Assembly: GCA_023055355.1 (NCBI GenBank)
Contig: JALJCS010000054.1
Location: 1,860,001-1,924,000 of the forward strand
Source: Agelaius tricolor
Lineage: Eukaryota; Chordata; Aves; Passeriformes; Icteridae
Reading direction: 5' to 3'
DNA length: 64,000 nucleotides
In this document: positions 42,226 to 53,776 of the stretch, one piece after another
Layout: every line of letters starts with the position of its first letter
How positions within the stretch are numbered: the stretch's first letter is position 1
The notes under the pieces: generated by a model
The model's input: only the letters and a program-made list of their open reading frames with translations
Told to the model about the DNA's origin: nothing
Databases searched by the model: none
Translations under genes and position numbers: made by a program

Positions 42226-43010
42226 ATGGCTCCAGTGGCAGGGAATCCCCAGCTGTTCCAGAGAGGATTTTGGATGCTGCTCACCTTTCCATCAGCTGGT
42301 GCATGGATTGTCCCTCAGCCCAGCCAGAACATCTGGGTCACACTGGCCAAGACTTTACAGCAGGACAATCTCTGCCTGTCCATGGACAGCGTGGACAACC
42401 CTCTGTCAATGTGCCTGGTAGGGGTTCCTTAGCAGCAAATGAATACCCACATACAGATAAGAAACACAACCTGGCAGATGCTTGGGATGGGTAGAGACCC
42501 CCCTGCCTTGAGCACCAGAGAAATTCCAGGAGTTAGAGCTGTTGGGGTCCTTCAAAGCTCATTATTGTGTCCAACTTCAATATCAACCTCCCAACCAAGA
42601 CTTGACCCACCTTGAACTTATCAGGTCTACCCATAGGAAAGATGTAACCCCATTTAACAAAAATGATACCCCTCCAAACTGGTGCAATTACACCAGTCCT
42701 ACACTTTCTTCATCCTCACTCCATCCCAAAGTGCTGCCCCAGGGAGTGTTCCTTGTCTGTGGAGACTGAATATGGGCTGGAATCCCCTCAGGCCTTCAAG
42801 GGGGTCCCTGCAGCCTTAGCCAGCTTACTTTATATAATTTTACTTCAAACATAACTTTACTTCAAAATTGGAAACAAAAAGGGGAATTGGCACGCCAAAA
42901 GAGATGATATACTGAATTTGATGAAGATTGCAACAGACAAGTTTACAACTGGAACAAAGGAAACAGTCGTGGTCTCACACTACTTCACCTTTGGGTGGTC
43001 ACTCGGGGGA
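42226..43010 (+). pseudogene. ERV envelope remnant (env)
   Basis: Fragments in different frames resemble a surface subunit (from about 42226), then a cysteine-rich stretch ending near 42770. A basic RQKR cleavage-type site at 42893-42904 is followed at once by an in-frame TGA (42905-42907), and the start of a transmembrane subunit lies in the next segment to about 43000. The reading frame is broken throughout. The sequence then merges into a minisatellite with no fusion peptide/transmembrane remainder and no 3' LTR. Confidence 0.65.
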
Positions 43011-43019
43011 CAGCAGGGA

Positions 43020-43518
43020 ACAGAGCTGCCCCTGAGGCTGGGCACTGCCCTGGAGAGCTGATCCCAGCCTGTGGATGTATCAGGGGAGCAGGCTGGGCAC
43101 TGCCCTGGAGAGCTGATCCCAGTGTGGATGTGCTCAGGGGAGCAGGCTGGGCACTGCCCTGGAGAGCTGATCCCAGTGTGGATGTGCTCAGGGGAGCAGG
43201 CTGGGCACTGCCCTGGAGAGCTGATCCCAGCCTGTGGATGTGCTCAGGGGAGCAGGCTGGGCACTGCCCTGGAGAGCTGATCCCAGTGTGGATGTGATCA
43301 GGGGAGCAGGCTGGGCACTGCCCTGGAGAGCCCATCCCAGCCTGTGGATGTATCAGGGGAGCAGGCTGGGCACTGCCCTGGAGAGCCCATCCCAGCCTGT
43401 GGATGTGATCAGGGGAGCAGGCTGGGCACTGCCCTGGAGAGCAGGCTGGGCACTGCCCTGGAGAGCCCATCCCAGCCTGTGGATGTGCTCAGGAGAGCAG
43501 GCTGGGCACTGCCCTGCC
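43020..43518. repeat. 57-bp-class minisatellite at the provirus end
   Basis: About nine units of 50-60 bp contain 'ggctgggcactgccctggag' and 'agctgatcccagtgtggatg' or 'cccatcccagcctgtggatg'. The array starts within about 20 bp of the last env-like codons. Confidence 0.92.
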
Positions 43519-44484
43519 AGATTTGGGAATTCTGGGCTGTGCCAGGAGGGTTTGGGGTGCCTGACCCCGCAGGGGCCCTACAGAGAGGTCAGACCCCCCA
43601 GACCTCGCTCTGGGGGCATTTTCTGGCTGTGCTGGACAGACGAGGCAGGCCAGGGCAGGGCAGCTGTGAGCAGCCATTCCTGGGAATACTGAGTGGAAAT
43701 TCAGTATGGATTCTGCACTCCTTGGTCCCTCCAGGGCACAGCAGCCTCTGCTGGGTGTGGGCATGCAGAGGATCTCCTGCAGCACTCCTGGAGCACCTCT
43801 GCCATATTCCCAGTCCAGCCATGAGGCACCCAGGCAGTGTCAGCCTGGCACGGGTGCTGTGACAGAGCCAGCGTGGCCCAGCCAGGCTCTGACACCACCA
43901 GGCCCAGCACTGTCCCTTTGTGGAGCATCTCCCACAAGTGTGCTGAGGGAGTGGCACAAACTGGAGTTGGCTCTTCACCCTTCACTGGGGGTAACTGGGG
44001 CAGGAGGGGAAGGGGCATCCCACAGGCTCTGGTCAGGAACGTGCTGGGGGAGCCTCAGGGGGTCTCAGTGTCCCCAGTGTCACCCACCAGCCCAACACCA
44101 GCCAGAGGACGCCACCCTCAGGGAAGAGAGGAGGAGGAGGAGTGTGGGCAGAGGAGGAGCAGCAGCAGGATGAAGTCACGAGGAGATGGTTTCCAGCTCT
44201 CAGATGTCCAGGGGTCACTTAAAGCTCTGGCAGGAGGAGTGCCCGGGAGGTGGCACTTGGTCACAGCGACAGGAACCCAGGGAGGCGCCTGCCTGGTGGG
44301 GAGGGCTCTGCTCCTCCCCATAGGGTGCTGGCAGCCCACCACCCTACAGCTCCCTGGAGCTGAGCTGGGCTAAGCTGGGGCTGGGAAGGAGCAGCCAACC
44401 CTTCCTGCTAACTCTGGGAACAGAAGCCACTGGAGGCCTCGGGCGAGAGGAGGGGGTGCGGGGGTCTTGGCAGCGTGGTGGGTA

Positions 44485-44665
44485 CTGGGGCACAGCTCTG
44501 CTGGGTGCTGCTGCCCTGGGCAGGCTCAGGGGGCACAGCTCTGCTGGATGCTGCTGCCCTGGGCAGGCTCAGGGGGCACAGCTCTGCTGGGTGCTGCTGC
44601 CCTGGGCAGGCTCAGGGGGCACAGCTCTGCTGGGTGCTGCTGCCCTGGGCAGGCTCAGGGGGCCT
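44485..44665. repeat. 43-bp tandem array overlapping the RAB11FIP5 stop codon
   Basis: Four units of 43 bp with 'cacagctctgctgggtgctg' and 'ctgccctgggcaggctcagg'. The TCA of the last unit's 'ggctcaggggg' at 44655-44657 is the minus-strand TGA stop of RAB11FIP5. The array therefore forms the first 170 bases of the 3' UTR. Confidence 0.92.
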
Positions 44666-44867
44666 GGCCTCCCCCCAGAGGGATCTGCAGCAGCGTGGGG
44701 GACTGCTCCATGATGCGCACCAGCAGCTGGTCAATGTAGTTCTCCAGCTCGTGGATGTGCTCCTCCTTCTTGCTCAGCTCGCCCTCCTTCTGCAGCAGCA
44801 GCTGGATCAGCTCGTCGTGGGTCAGGTGGTAATACTTGGCTGACTGGTCCAGCTGGCCAGGGTCCTG
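44655..44867 (-). CDS. RAB11FIP5: RAB11FIP5 last coding exon (Rab11-binding domain)
   Basis: Seventy codons plus stop, beginning QDPGQLDQSAKYYHLTHDEL and ending IPLGGGQAP. The heptad-like helix from about residue 15 to 62 of the exon (ELIQLLLQKEGELSKKE..., LENYIDQLLVRIME) is the FIP Rab-binding domain. It forms a parallel dimer and binds Rab11-GTP on recycling endosomes (family knowledge). The acceptor on the minus strand is 'cttgcttcccag' before 44867, phase 0, matching the preceding exon. Rab11-FIP5 (Rip11) steers apical and plasma-membrane recycling. The stop codon falls inside a 43-bp minisatellite. Confidence 0.93.
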   Translation of the reverse strand, partial: QDPGQLDQSAKYYHLTHDELIQLLLQKEGELSKKEEHIHELENYIDQLLVRIMEQSPTLLQIPLGGGQAP

Positions 44868-45673
44868 CTGGGAAGCAAGAGGGACATTCAGGGACTGGCA
44901 TTAAAACCTCTGCTCCTGGTAATGTCTGCAGGATGCAGTAACAGACAGAGCACTCCGACTTTCCATGTCTGTCTTCCCAAACTGGAGAGGCAGGGGACCC
45001 ACAGAGACCTTGTGTGCTCAGAAAGCACCAGCTGAACTCCCTGCAGCATCCACTGGGTGCAGAGACCTGCAGGGTTGTGCTTGTCCTTCAATCAGGTGAA
45101 CCCAGCAGCATTTTCCATGTGACACTGGGGAGGCAAATGGAGTGGGAGTGGACAAAGGGATGCAGGGGTCACCCTCAGAACACCCTCTGTGTCCTCAGAC
45201 GTGCCATGGGTGCTTTGCTGGCCCCAGCACAGCAGTATTTGGAGTATATCCAGTCAGAAAAGCTCCAGGAAGGACCTTCCCCCTACCAGGATTAGGAACC
45301 TTTCAGGGGATCAGGCAGGCAGCCACTAAACCTTCCACCTTCCACACCTTGTGGAGACCAGGCTGGACACTGGGGCTTGGAGCAGCCTGGGACAGTGGGA
45401 GGTGTCCCTGCCCATGGCAGGGGTGGCACTGGATGGGATTTAAAGTCCCTCCCAACCCATTCCATGTTTCTACAAGCAGGGATTCACTCACACACTGCAG
45501 AACACCACCCCCAAAGCAAAGCAGGTGATGGGAGAACAATCAATGGGGTGAGGAGGTGCAGAGCCCATGGGAGAAGGGAGGCAGAGCAGCCCAAGGGCTG
45601 GACCCTCACCCATGCCCTGGCAGGCCCTGGAGCAGCACCCTGGAGCAGGGGTGGCACAGCCTCCTACCTTTAC
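44868..45673 (-). other. RAB11FIP5: RAB11FIP5 intron between the last two exons
   Basis: An 806-bp intron with consensus borders (gtaaag...cttcccag on the minus strand). It holds one CR1 tail at 45345-45470 and otherwise unique sequence. Confidence 0.85.
45345..45470 (+). mobile_element. CR1-like LINE 3' end
   Basis: A clear CR1 terminus: 'ggagaccaggctggacactg', 'gggacagtgggaggtgtccc', 'ccatggcaggggtggcactg', then 'ctcccaacccattccatg'. It is severely 5'-truncated. Confidence 0.8.
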
Positions 45674-45839
45674 CTTGGGGTCGCTTTTGTCCTGCTGGGA
45701 GGCCGGGGCCAGGGGCTGCACGCTGCTCGTGGTCACTGTCTTCAGCCTCTCCAGGCCATTGCTCAGGCTGGCCCTGTGCTGCTGCTTCCTCTCGCTGGAG
45801 CCCTCCTGCACAGCACTCAGGGGCTTCACGGGGTGGGGG
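45674..45839 (-). CDS. RAB11FIP5: RAB11FIP5 penultimate exon
   Basis: This 166-bp exon encodes SPHPVKPLSAVQEGSSERKQ... to ...APASQQDKSDPK. The PHPVKPLS segment matches vertebrate Rab11-FIP5 just ahead of the Rab-binding domain. The minus-strand acceptor is 'ccttgttgcccacag' and the donor 'ccaag|gtaaag'. The exon begins with the third base of a codon and ends in phase 0, so it joins the last exon in frame. It can accept either the exon at 51083-53776 or the exon at 63229-63904, because both end with the same 2-base overhang AG. Confidence 0.92.
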
Positions 45840-46489
45840 CTGTGGGCAACAAGGAGGGACAATCAGCACCCCAGTGCTCCCTGTCCCCGGGGCTGTACAG
45901 GGATGGAGGGCACCACCCAGGAGACTGAGGGACAGCTGAATCCCCCTGTCTGTGGCACCCAGAGCTCTCCTGCTCCGAGGAGAGCCAGCAGGGCAGGGCA
46001 GAGCCCCTGGAGCTGCTCCCACCCACACAGGAGATAAGGAGCCCCAGCACATGGGTTTGGCTGAGATCCTGGAGCCCACACCTGCACTGCCCATCCTCAC
46101 TGGGAATGCTGTGGGTCACAGCTCCCAGCTGCCAGGGGCTGAAATGCAGCTCCAGTGTGATCAGAGCCTGCTGCACCCACTGCCCAGAGCAGCTTTTTGC
46201 TGCCCAGGGACCCCCAGATCACTCTGGGGTCACCACTGATGCTCCAGCCCAAGAGTTGAACGGCACTTGCCTGAAAGAGACCACAGAATTGTCCTTCTCC
46301 ATGAGGCCAAAAGGAGGGTGAGGAGCCAGTTAAGGGGAAATTCGATTTTCATTTATTTTGGCCTCACTTTTCACCCAAAAGGTTCTTTCTGGACTTGAAC
46401 AAAGTCCAGTTCCTTCTCAGCGTGATGGAAAGAGAAGTGACCTGATGCTCCCTCCCTGCAAGGAGCAGGCACAGCTGTGCACCATCCTT

Positions 46490-46935
46490 GGGATGGAAAC
46501 ATCCAAATATCTGTCCATTGGGATGGAAACACCCAAACAACCATCCACTGGGATGGAAACATCCAAATATCTGTCCATCAGTATGGAAACATCCAAACAT
46601 CCATCCTTGAGATAGAAACATCCAAATATCCATCTATTGGGATGGAAACATCCACATATCCATCCACTGGGATGGAAATATCCACATATCCATCCACTGG
46701 GATGGAAACATCCAAACATCCATCCTGGAGATAGAAACATCAAAATATCCATCTATTGGGATGGAAACATCCACATATCCATCCACTGGGATGGAAACAT
46801 CCAAACTTCCATCCACTGGGATGGAAACATCCAAACATCCATCCACTAGGAAGGAAATATCCAAAAGTCCATCCATGGGGATAGAAACACCCAAACTTCC
46901 CTCCACTGGGATGGAAACACCCAAACCTCCACCTG
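46490..46935. repeat. 30-bp minisatellite 'gggatggaaacatccaaa'
   Basis: About 15 units of 27-31 bp: 'gggatggaaacatccaaat' plus 'atccatccatt' or 'ccatccactg' variants, with 'tgagatagaaacatcc' interspersed. It lies in a RAB11FIP5 intron. Confidence 0.93.
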
Positions 46936-48769
46936 GGACCTCTGCAAAGCCTCTCACAGCCCCACCAGCTGTGTGTCCCAGCGGTGCCTCAGCCATGGTG
47001 ATGGGATCAGGACATACCAAGGCTGTGGAAATCCTCTTCAACCATGATGATGCCTCCTGGTGTCCCTGTGCTGGGAGGGAACAGCACTGGCAGCCACCAA
47101 CCTGCTCCAACAAGCCCAAGGATCAGCTCCTCCCAAGGGACAGCACAGGGGCAGCTCTGATCTCTTCCCTCTGGTGCCCAGGGACAGCACCAGGGAATGC
47201 TGGAGCGGGGCCAGGGCAGCTCAGGCTGAGATCAGGGCAAGGTTCATCCCCAGAGGGTGCTGGCACTGCCCAGGCAATGGGCACAGCCCCGGGGCTGCCA
47301 GAGCTCCAGGAGAGTTGGGACAGAGCTCCAGGGATGCCCAGGTGGGATTTTGGGGGTCTGAGCAGGGCCAGGGTTGGATGGATGACTCTGGTGGGTCTCT
47401 CCCAGCTCAGCACACTCTGTGATTCTCTGCTCCCCTGGCAGAGCTGTCCAAGCACAAGGACAGAGCCCAGCAGTCCTGGGCAGCTGGAAAGGATGGAGAG
47501 GGATCCCACAGCCCTGAGGGGGAGCCACTGACAGTGCCAGGGGCTGCAGGAGCTGCTGTTCTGCACATGAGGCTCCAGCACTGCCCACTGGGACCAGACC
47601 CTGAGCAGGAGCTACAAGCACCAGCACACTGCAGGACAGGGGTGAGGAGAGGGCCGGGGGAGCCACCAAAATGGCCTGTCACTGTCACCTTGTGCATCCC
47701 CACAGCCTGCACAGAGGCCACATCCAGAGCATGGCTGGGAACCTCGCTGGGACTGAGCTGCCCTAAGGAAGCCAGAGGGAATGCTGGGATGTGTTTGGAA
47801 CAGGGAGATATTCCCAGCCCTGGGGCTGCCAGCCCCATGGCCAGTGGGAACAGTCACTGCTGCAGGGCTGGAAAAGGAGCTTTTGAAAAGAATTCTTTAT
47901 CCTACTGCTTCCCACTGAGGGTGGTGCATGCAGGGCTCTGCCTGCTCCGTGTGACCCTGTGATGATCCTGGAGACATTCCTCGAGCTGGGTTTGTCCTGG
48001 CATGGTGGCACCAGGTCCTCCAGGGGAGCTTCACACCTCACACCAGGTCTGAAGGTCTGGTGGACCTGCCAAGAAGCTGGACCAGTTTGCTCTCCTGGTC
48101 CATGAACATCAACTGGAGCGTGGAATCAGCTGCTCACCGGCTCCTAATCCAGAACTGCATCCCAAGTGGGTCTGAGTTGTGATGGAGCTTAAGGCCAAGG
48201 TGAAACATCTCAGGGTGACACTGGCCCAGCCCTGTCCCCCTCTCTGAGCCAGCCTTGCCCTGTCCCAGCTTTCACTGGCATTCCCAAGGTCACTGCAGAG
48301 CACAGGGAAAAACCGGGGGCATTTTCCTCAGCAGCTCCCCAAGGGAGCCTTCAAATGCTCATCAAAATGCTCCTCACTCACAGAGAAGGAATCCAAGGGA
48401 ATCCCTCTCCCATGGAGGACAATCCCTCTCCCAGCTGCTGTGCCTGGAGCAGCACACAGCACCCAAGGGCCAGCTCTCCATGGAGCAAGGATCCAGAGGA
48501 GGAGGGGGAATGGCTGGGCTCAGGATCAGCTCTCCAGGTCTGCCCTGGGTGGGCCAAGCCACACTCCCAGCTCCAGGGGCTCCATGAAGATCACCAAGAT
48601 GAGGTGACCTAAGCTGACACCTCATTTTCAGAGCACAGTGATTCTCTGCACTCATGACACGAGGGAGGCACAGCCTGTACCACCACCTCGGCACCTGTGA
48701 CACCCCCAGTCCTGTCACCTGCACGTGCCACAGGATGCCAAGGCAGCCCCACATCCAAGGCAGCAAGAA

Positions 48770-49078
48770 CTGCACAGCTGCTGGGTTCCAATGGAGCAGC
48801 AGGAGCTGCACAGCTGCTGGGTTCCAATGGAGCAGCAGGAGCTGCACAGCTGCTGGGTCCCAAGGAAAGGCAGGAGCTGCACAGCTGCTGGATCCCAAGG
48901 AGAGGCCAGGAGCTGCACAGCTGCTGGATCCCAAGGAAAGGCAGGAGCTGCACAGCTGCTGGATCCCAAGGAGAGGCCAGGAGCTGCAGAGCTGCTGGAT
49001 CCCAAGGAGAGGCCAGGAGCTGCACAGCTGCTGGATCCCAAGGAGAGGCAGGAGCTGCACAGCTGCCAGGCTCCTCCA
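48770..49078. repeat. 36-bp minisatellite 'gagctgcacagctgctgg'
   Basis: About nine units of 32-36 bp with 'aggagctgcacagctgctgg'. The left units carry 'gttccaatggagcagc', the right ones 'atcccaaggagaggcc'. The switch between types is abrupt near 48860. Confidence 0.92.
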
Positions 49079-51082
49079 GGTAGTGGAGCTCCCAGAGTGT
49101 CCTTGGTGTCTCTCCTGTCCCTGGGATGTGACACATCCCCAGCAGTGAAGGCACCATCGTGCCCCATCCCCAGGAGCAGCAAAAGGCCCTCCACACACCT
49201 GGGAGCTGTAGCTGATGCTCCCCTGCCCTGGCAGCCACACAAGATGGCCAGAGGGGAAGGGCCACAGGACCCCACTCCCCATTTCCAGCTCTCTTGAGGA
49301 GGCACTGAAGCCCCTCACCCCAAACTCTCACCATCCCACCATACCCTCTCCCCTTCACCTGCAGACCCTTTTGCTCCAGCCAGGGCTTAATGCCCATTCC
49401 AAGTCTGAAGTATTTCCTTTTTCCTACCATCTTTTCCTCATCTGTGTGCCTCTGGTGATTCCAACAGGAGATGATCCTGGGAAGGGAAGCATGGCCATGG
49501 GGACTGGGGAAAGATCCCTTCCAGCCTTCCTCCCTCACCTGGGACAGTTGTCACGTCTCCCCAGTGCTATAAAGCAGTTCAGAGCCTCAGAGCCTTCCCC
49601 AGAGGCCTCAGGAGCTCTTCAGAGGTTCCTCAGTCACAGCAAGGATCCAAAAGGTGCTGGAGGAACCTGAGCAGGGACGTTCAGGAGCTCCTGGCCACGT
49701 GTGACGACAGAAGCCAGCCCTGATATCCAGGAGATGCAGCTCTTGGATCCCAGCCCATTCCATCCCAGGAGCCAGCCAGGCCTGGATGGATGCACAGGCA
49801 AGGCTGGGGATGGCCACGAGCAGGTACCACCAGCACAGAGACTGCTGTGCTTCCCTCACTGCCTCAGTGATCCCTTTGGGACCACAGGACACTTCTCTTT
49901 CCATGAAACATAACAAATCCATGTTTCTGGGCAGCAGCCCTGCAAATTTTGAAGAAGGCTATCTGCTGGTGGATGAATAATCCAATTAAAAATGATTGGA
50001 GGATCTGGCTTAAATAAGAAGAAAAAATATCATCTGACAGACCCAGCCAGATGCTGTCTTGGCTCCCGAGATCACTTTGCACCTCATGCTCAACCCTGGT
50101 GGAAGGACTGGAGCTCAGTGAGTTCTGCTGGCCCCATCCTCCCTCCTTTCCTCTCCCCAGGACAACCAGTCTTGCTCTTGGGACAGGTGGGATTTCACCA
50201 TTTTGGTGCCCCCAGAAAGCTTCATCTGCCTCATGATCAGTGAGGCTGATCAATAAATCCCTGCTAGGGCTCAGTAAATCCCCTGGGCAGGCAGAGCCCA
50301 GGCAGAGCAGGGGAAGGAGAACCAGGAAAATGAGATGAACTGAAGGACACAGAGCAAGACTCCATGCCCTGAACTCACCAGCTTTGCTCTGTGGTATTTG
50401 TACAGACCCAGGATTGACCTGGGAGGAGGAACAGCCCCTTCCTTCCACCCTTCCCATTCCCATCAGCCTCAAGGCTAAATCCCAGGTGCTTCATCACCAA
50501 TGGGCAACTCTGCAGGAGGGAGGGCAGAGGGGCATTTCACCCTGGTGAAAAAGCTCTTTTTTTGGCTATGGACAGAAGGTTTTCAGTACCTAGTGGGCAC
50601 TGGAGAGGAAAGCAGCCAAAGCTGGATGGATGGTGAGGGCAGGGGCAGCAGCTGTGCACATGCCATGAGGGAGCTCAGGAGAGCACAAACAGCCACAAGC
50701 TCTCCTGGCAGGCACAGGAAAGGCATTTCTTCTGCAAGCACAGGCCAGGGGATGATGGAGCCAAAATCAGCACTGGGTGCAATGTGGGTGCAGCTCTGAA
50801 TTTCCAGCTGGGGTGCATGGAACCCTTTGCCCTGGCCACACCACACACCCGTGGCCACTCTCCCCAGCATCCCAGAGAGACAAGGCTGCCAGCAGCTCGG
50901 GCTGGGCTCTCTGGGACCCGAGGGAGGGAACAGGAGCTGCAGCAGGCGTCCAGCAGCCTCCTTGGAGCCAGCCCAGCTGGGCTCAGCCCTGCCGGCAGCA
51001 GAGGGGGCCAGCAGCACAAAGGGCCAGCCAGGGCTCACCTCTCCCACACACACACGCCCTTCGCCTTCCCCGCAGTGCTCAC

Positions 51083-53776
51083 CTGGTCGTCTGCTGGCCA
51101 AGGGGTTTCTCAGCCGGCCGTGTCTCCCTGGGCAGAACCAGGAGCGCCGAAGCTTCCCCGGGCTGCGGGCACGGGCAGGGCCGGGCGGCGGCGCGGCGGG
51201 CAGGGACCCCCGCGGGGGCCCGGGGGCGGCCACACGGCTCGGGGTTAGTGGCAGCCACGGGGAAAGGGGTGGAGAAGGCCAGGGGCTGGCTGACATGCAG
51301 GGGGGTAGCGTTAGTGGGCTGCAAGCCGTGCCCGGGGGCTTCCTCCTGCGGGCTGCGGAAGCTGAAGTCGCCCTGCTCAAGCTTTTCGGGCAGCACAGCC
51401 TGGACAGGGACAGGGGCTGGGGGCCTCTCCACGAAGGGGTTGCTCGGGGAATTGGGGCTCAGCGCCAGGGTGAAGGGGTTTCTCGGGGCTGAAGCTCCCT
51501 GTGTGTGCCTCTCTGTCCTATCTGGCTTCCAGAAATCGGCTTTCTTGAAGTCTATCCTGCTCTCTGCCCAGCGCCCCTCAGGCTCCTCGCTGGCGGGGGT
51601 CCTGCCCTGCTCTGTCTCCTGGGGAGGGGCACGGGGCTCGGGCTGCTCTCCTGCTCGCCCCTCGCCATCCTGGCACGCCAGCTCCAGCTGGCACGGCCTC
51701 TGCCTGTGCTCTGACCTTTGGGGCTGCGGGTGTGGGTGCCCAGCTGCCTCCTGCTCTTCCAGATTTGTCCAGCTGGTCGGCTGGCCCAGGTCTAGCTTGG
51801 AAGGTGGGTTCAGTCCTGAAATACTGAGCTCCTCAGGGAACAGCTCCTGCTTGGAGGCCATTTCCCACTTGGCGCTGTCTGTGGCCCCCTGAGGGGATAA
51901 ACGGGGCTGGCTCCAGCTCTCCTCGGCACCCGACCGGTCCAGTCCATCCAGGGAGAAGTTGGATGTGCAAGTCTCAAACTGCTCGGCCACCTCTGTCTCG
52001 TTCATCTCTGATGGGTGTTTGCCCACAGAGGTGTCCCCTGCCCCCAGCTGGCCGGCTCCTGTCTCCAAGCCAGCTGCTGAGTCCACAGCAGCAGCTCTGG
52101 CACCCTCAGACGCTGCGAACTCTCTCCCGGCTTCAGCGGCGGTCGCTCCGGCTGCGGGCAGGCTGGGAGGCGCCGGCACGGAGGGCTCGCTGCTCGCACG
52201 GCTCCTCGGCAACTCCATCTCTGCTCCTGCGCCCTCTGACTCTTCCCATGGCTCCTGCTTGCCTCGCTGGGCGCCACCAAGCTCCTCGTCCTCGCCGTCC
52301 CCCACGGGGCCCGCGACCGCGAACCGCCGGGGTGGTTTGGGGGGCGGCCCGGCCGGGCCGGGCGGCGGCTCCGGGCGGCCCTGGGGCGCTGCCCACGGCG
52401 CCAGCACCACGCGCCTCTCGCGGATGTCGGAGCTGAAGTGCAGCAGGCCCTCGCTGGCCTCCAGCCGCATGCTGGCCTGCAGCCGGAACACCGAGCTGCG
52501 GATGTCCAAGGCGCCCTCCCGGCCGCCGCCGGGCTCCGCGCCCGCCTCGGGGAACCTCAGCCCCGCCGCGTCCCCCGGCACCCGCGGGGGCACGGCCGCC
52601 ACCACGGTGCTGCCGGGCGGGGCCTCGGGGGCCGGCTCGGGGGGGAAGGAGCTCCTGGGTAGCACACAGGTGGTGGTGGTGGTGGTACGGGACGAGCTCT
52701 GGGCCTCAAAGGTGCCCTCGCCCAGGAAGGGCGGGCGCGGGCCGAAGGGGCCCTGAGGAGCCGCCGTGTGCTCCCCGGCGCTCTCGGAGGGCTCGGCGGC
52801 GCTCTCCGTGGCTATGGTCATCCAGCCGTTCGTCCCCGTGCTGCAGGGCTCCTCCTGACCGCTGTCCCCCTCCTCCCTAGCGCTATTTTCAGTGCTCAGT
52901 GCCGTTGATGCCTCTTTGTCCCCGGGGTTGCCCGAGGCAAAGGCGGCTGTCCAGACCATGGGCGTGCTGCTTTTCCTCCTCCTGGCCATGGAGCCCGCGG
53001 ACACGGGGCTCAGCACGTCCTCGATCACCGTGGCCTCCTGGGTGGTGCTCACCAGGTTGGCCCCCACGTCTAAAGCGGAGAAATTTGTCCAAGAGCGGAG
53101 AGCCGCAGGGATTTCAGCCGCCTTTTCGAACACTTGGGAGCCCTTCTGGCAGGGCGGCCCCGCTGAGCTCTCGGTCGGGCTGGCTCTGGGGTCATCGATG
53201 AAAGCCATGCCCTCTGCTGCCACCGAGGCAAAGAAGTTCTCCTTGTTCCGCTCTGGCTTGAGCCTGCTGGTGGCAAAGGCATCGAAGGTATCGTCCCACT
53301 CCGAGGGCAGCGGGGGGACGGCGGGCTCGGTGTCGGTGTCGGCAGGAGGGAGCTCTCCCGGCGCTGGGGGACTGGTTTCTGGCACGGGGACACCAACGCT
53401 CGGGGCTGGAGACTCCCTCTGGGGCTCTGTGTGCCTTGGGGAGCCAGAGGGACTGCAATCCTCAGAGGAATAAAAGCTCCCAGCGACCTCGGGTGCAGCA
53501 CGCGGCCCAGGCGGGAAACTAGAGAGAAAGTGAGTAGGTGAAGGAGAATTTAGTACCTGGTCAGCGAGGAGCTCCTCAAAGAAGGGATTGCTCTGCAGGG
53601 AGTTGAGGAATGGGTTGGTGGGGGCCAAGCATCCGGCCTGTCTGTCTCCAGGAGCGGGAGGGAGGTTAGAGCTCGGCATGCTAGCGGCAAGGGCAGCGGG
53701 GCACGGGGCAGGGGAGCAGGGAGCACAATGAGAAGGAGCATCTGAGCTGGTTTCTACCTGAGGAGACACTTCCAGG
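51083..53776 (-). CDS. RAB11FIP5: RAB11FIP5 large internal exon (long isoform)
   Basis: A 2694-bp exon encodes about 898 residues without a stop, from LEVSPQVETSSDAPSHC to ...PAEKPLGQQTT. The minus-strand acceptor is 'tgtcttccctccacag' before 53776 and the donor 'gaccag|gtgagc' at 51083/51082. It starts one base into the third codon position and ends with two bases of a codon; its length is a multiple of 3, so skipping it keeps the frame. It contains four NPF motifs (two near 53570-53610, NPFLN and NPFFEE; two near 51430-51475), the usual ligands of EH-domain trafficking proteins. The rest is Pro/Ser/Glu-rich and probably disordered. It corresponds to the extra exon of long vertebrate Rab11-FIP5 isoforms (family knowledge; alignment not run). 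The frame continues past 53776 to 53907 only by chance, through the intron. Confidence 0.85.

Larger units (their letters stand above)
26792..44654. other. Interval between SFXN5 and RAB11FIP5
   Basis: Apart from the YJU2/provirus composite (about 35690-43010) this interval is tandem arrays and unrecognised unique DNA. The unique stretches 26970-27180, 27400-27850, 28540-28830, 29760-30740, 31070-31330, 31450-32400, 34510-35140, 35245-35690 and 43520-44480 show no gene, RNA or promoter that I can support. Short (CCT)n or (GGA)n runs lie at 29755-29782 and 31229-31264. Confidence 0.7.
45840..51082 (-). other. RAB11FIP5: RAB11FIP5 intron downstream of the large exon
   Basis: About 5.2 kb with consensus gt...ag borders on the minus strand. 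It holds two minisatellites (46490-46935 and 48770-49078). The rest (45840-46480, 46940-48760 and 49080-51080) is unique intronic sequence with no exon I could support. Confidence 0.8.

Noticed and set aside
51777..52756. Plus-strand GC-rich open frames opposite the large RAB11FIP5 exon
   Set aside because: They are shadows of a GC-rich coding exon on the minus strand. No independent similarity.
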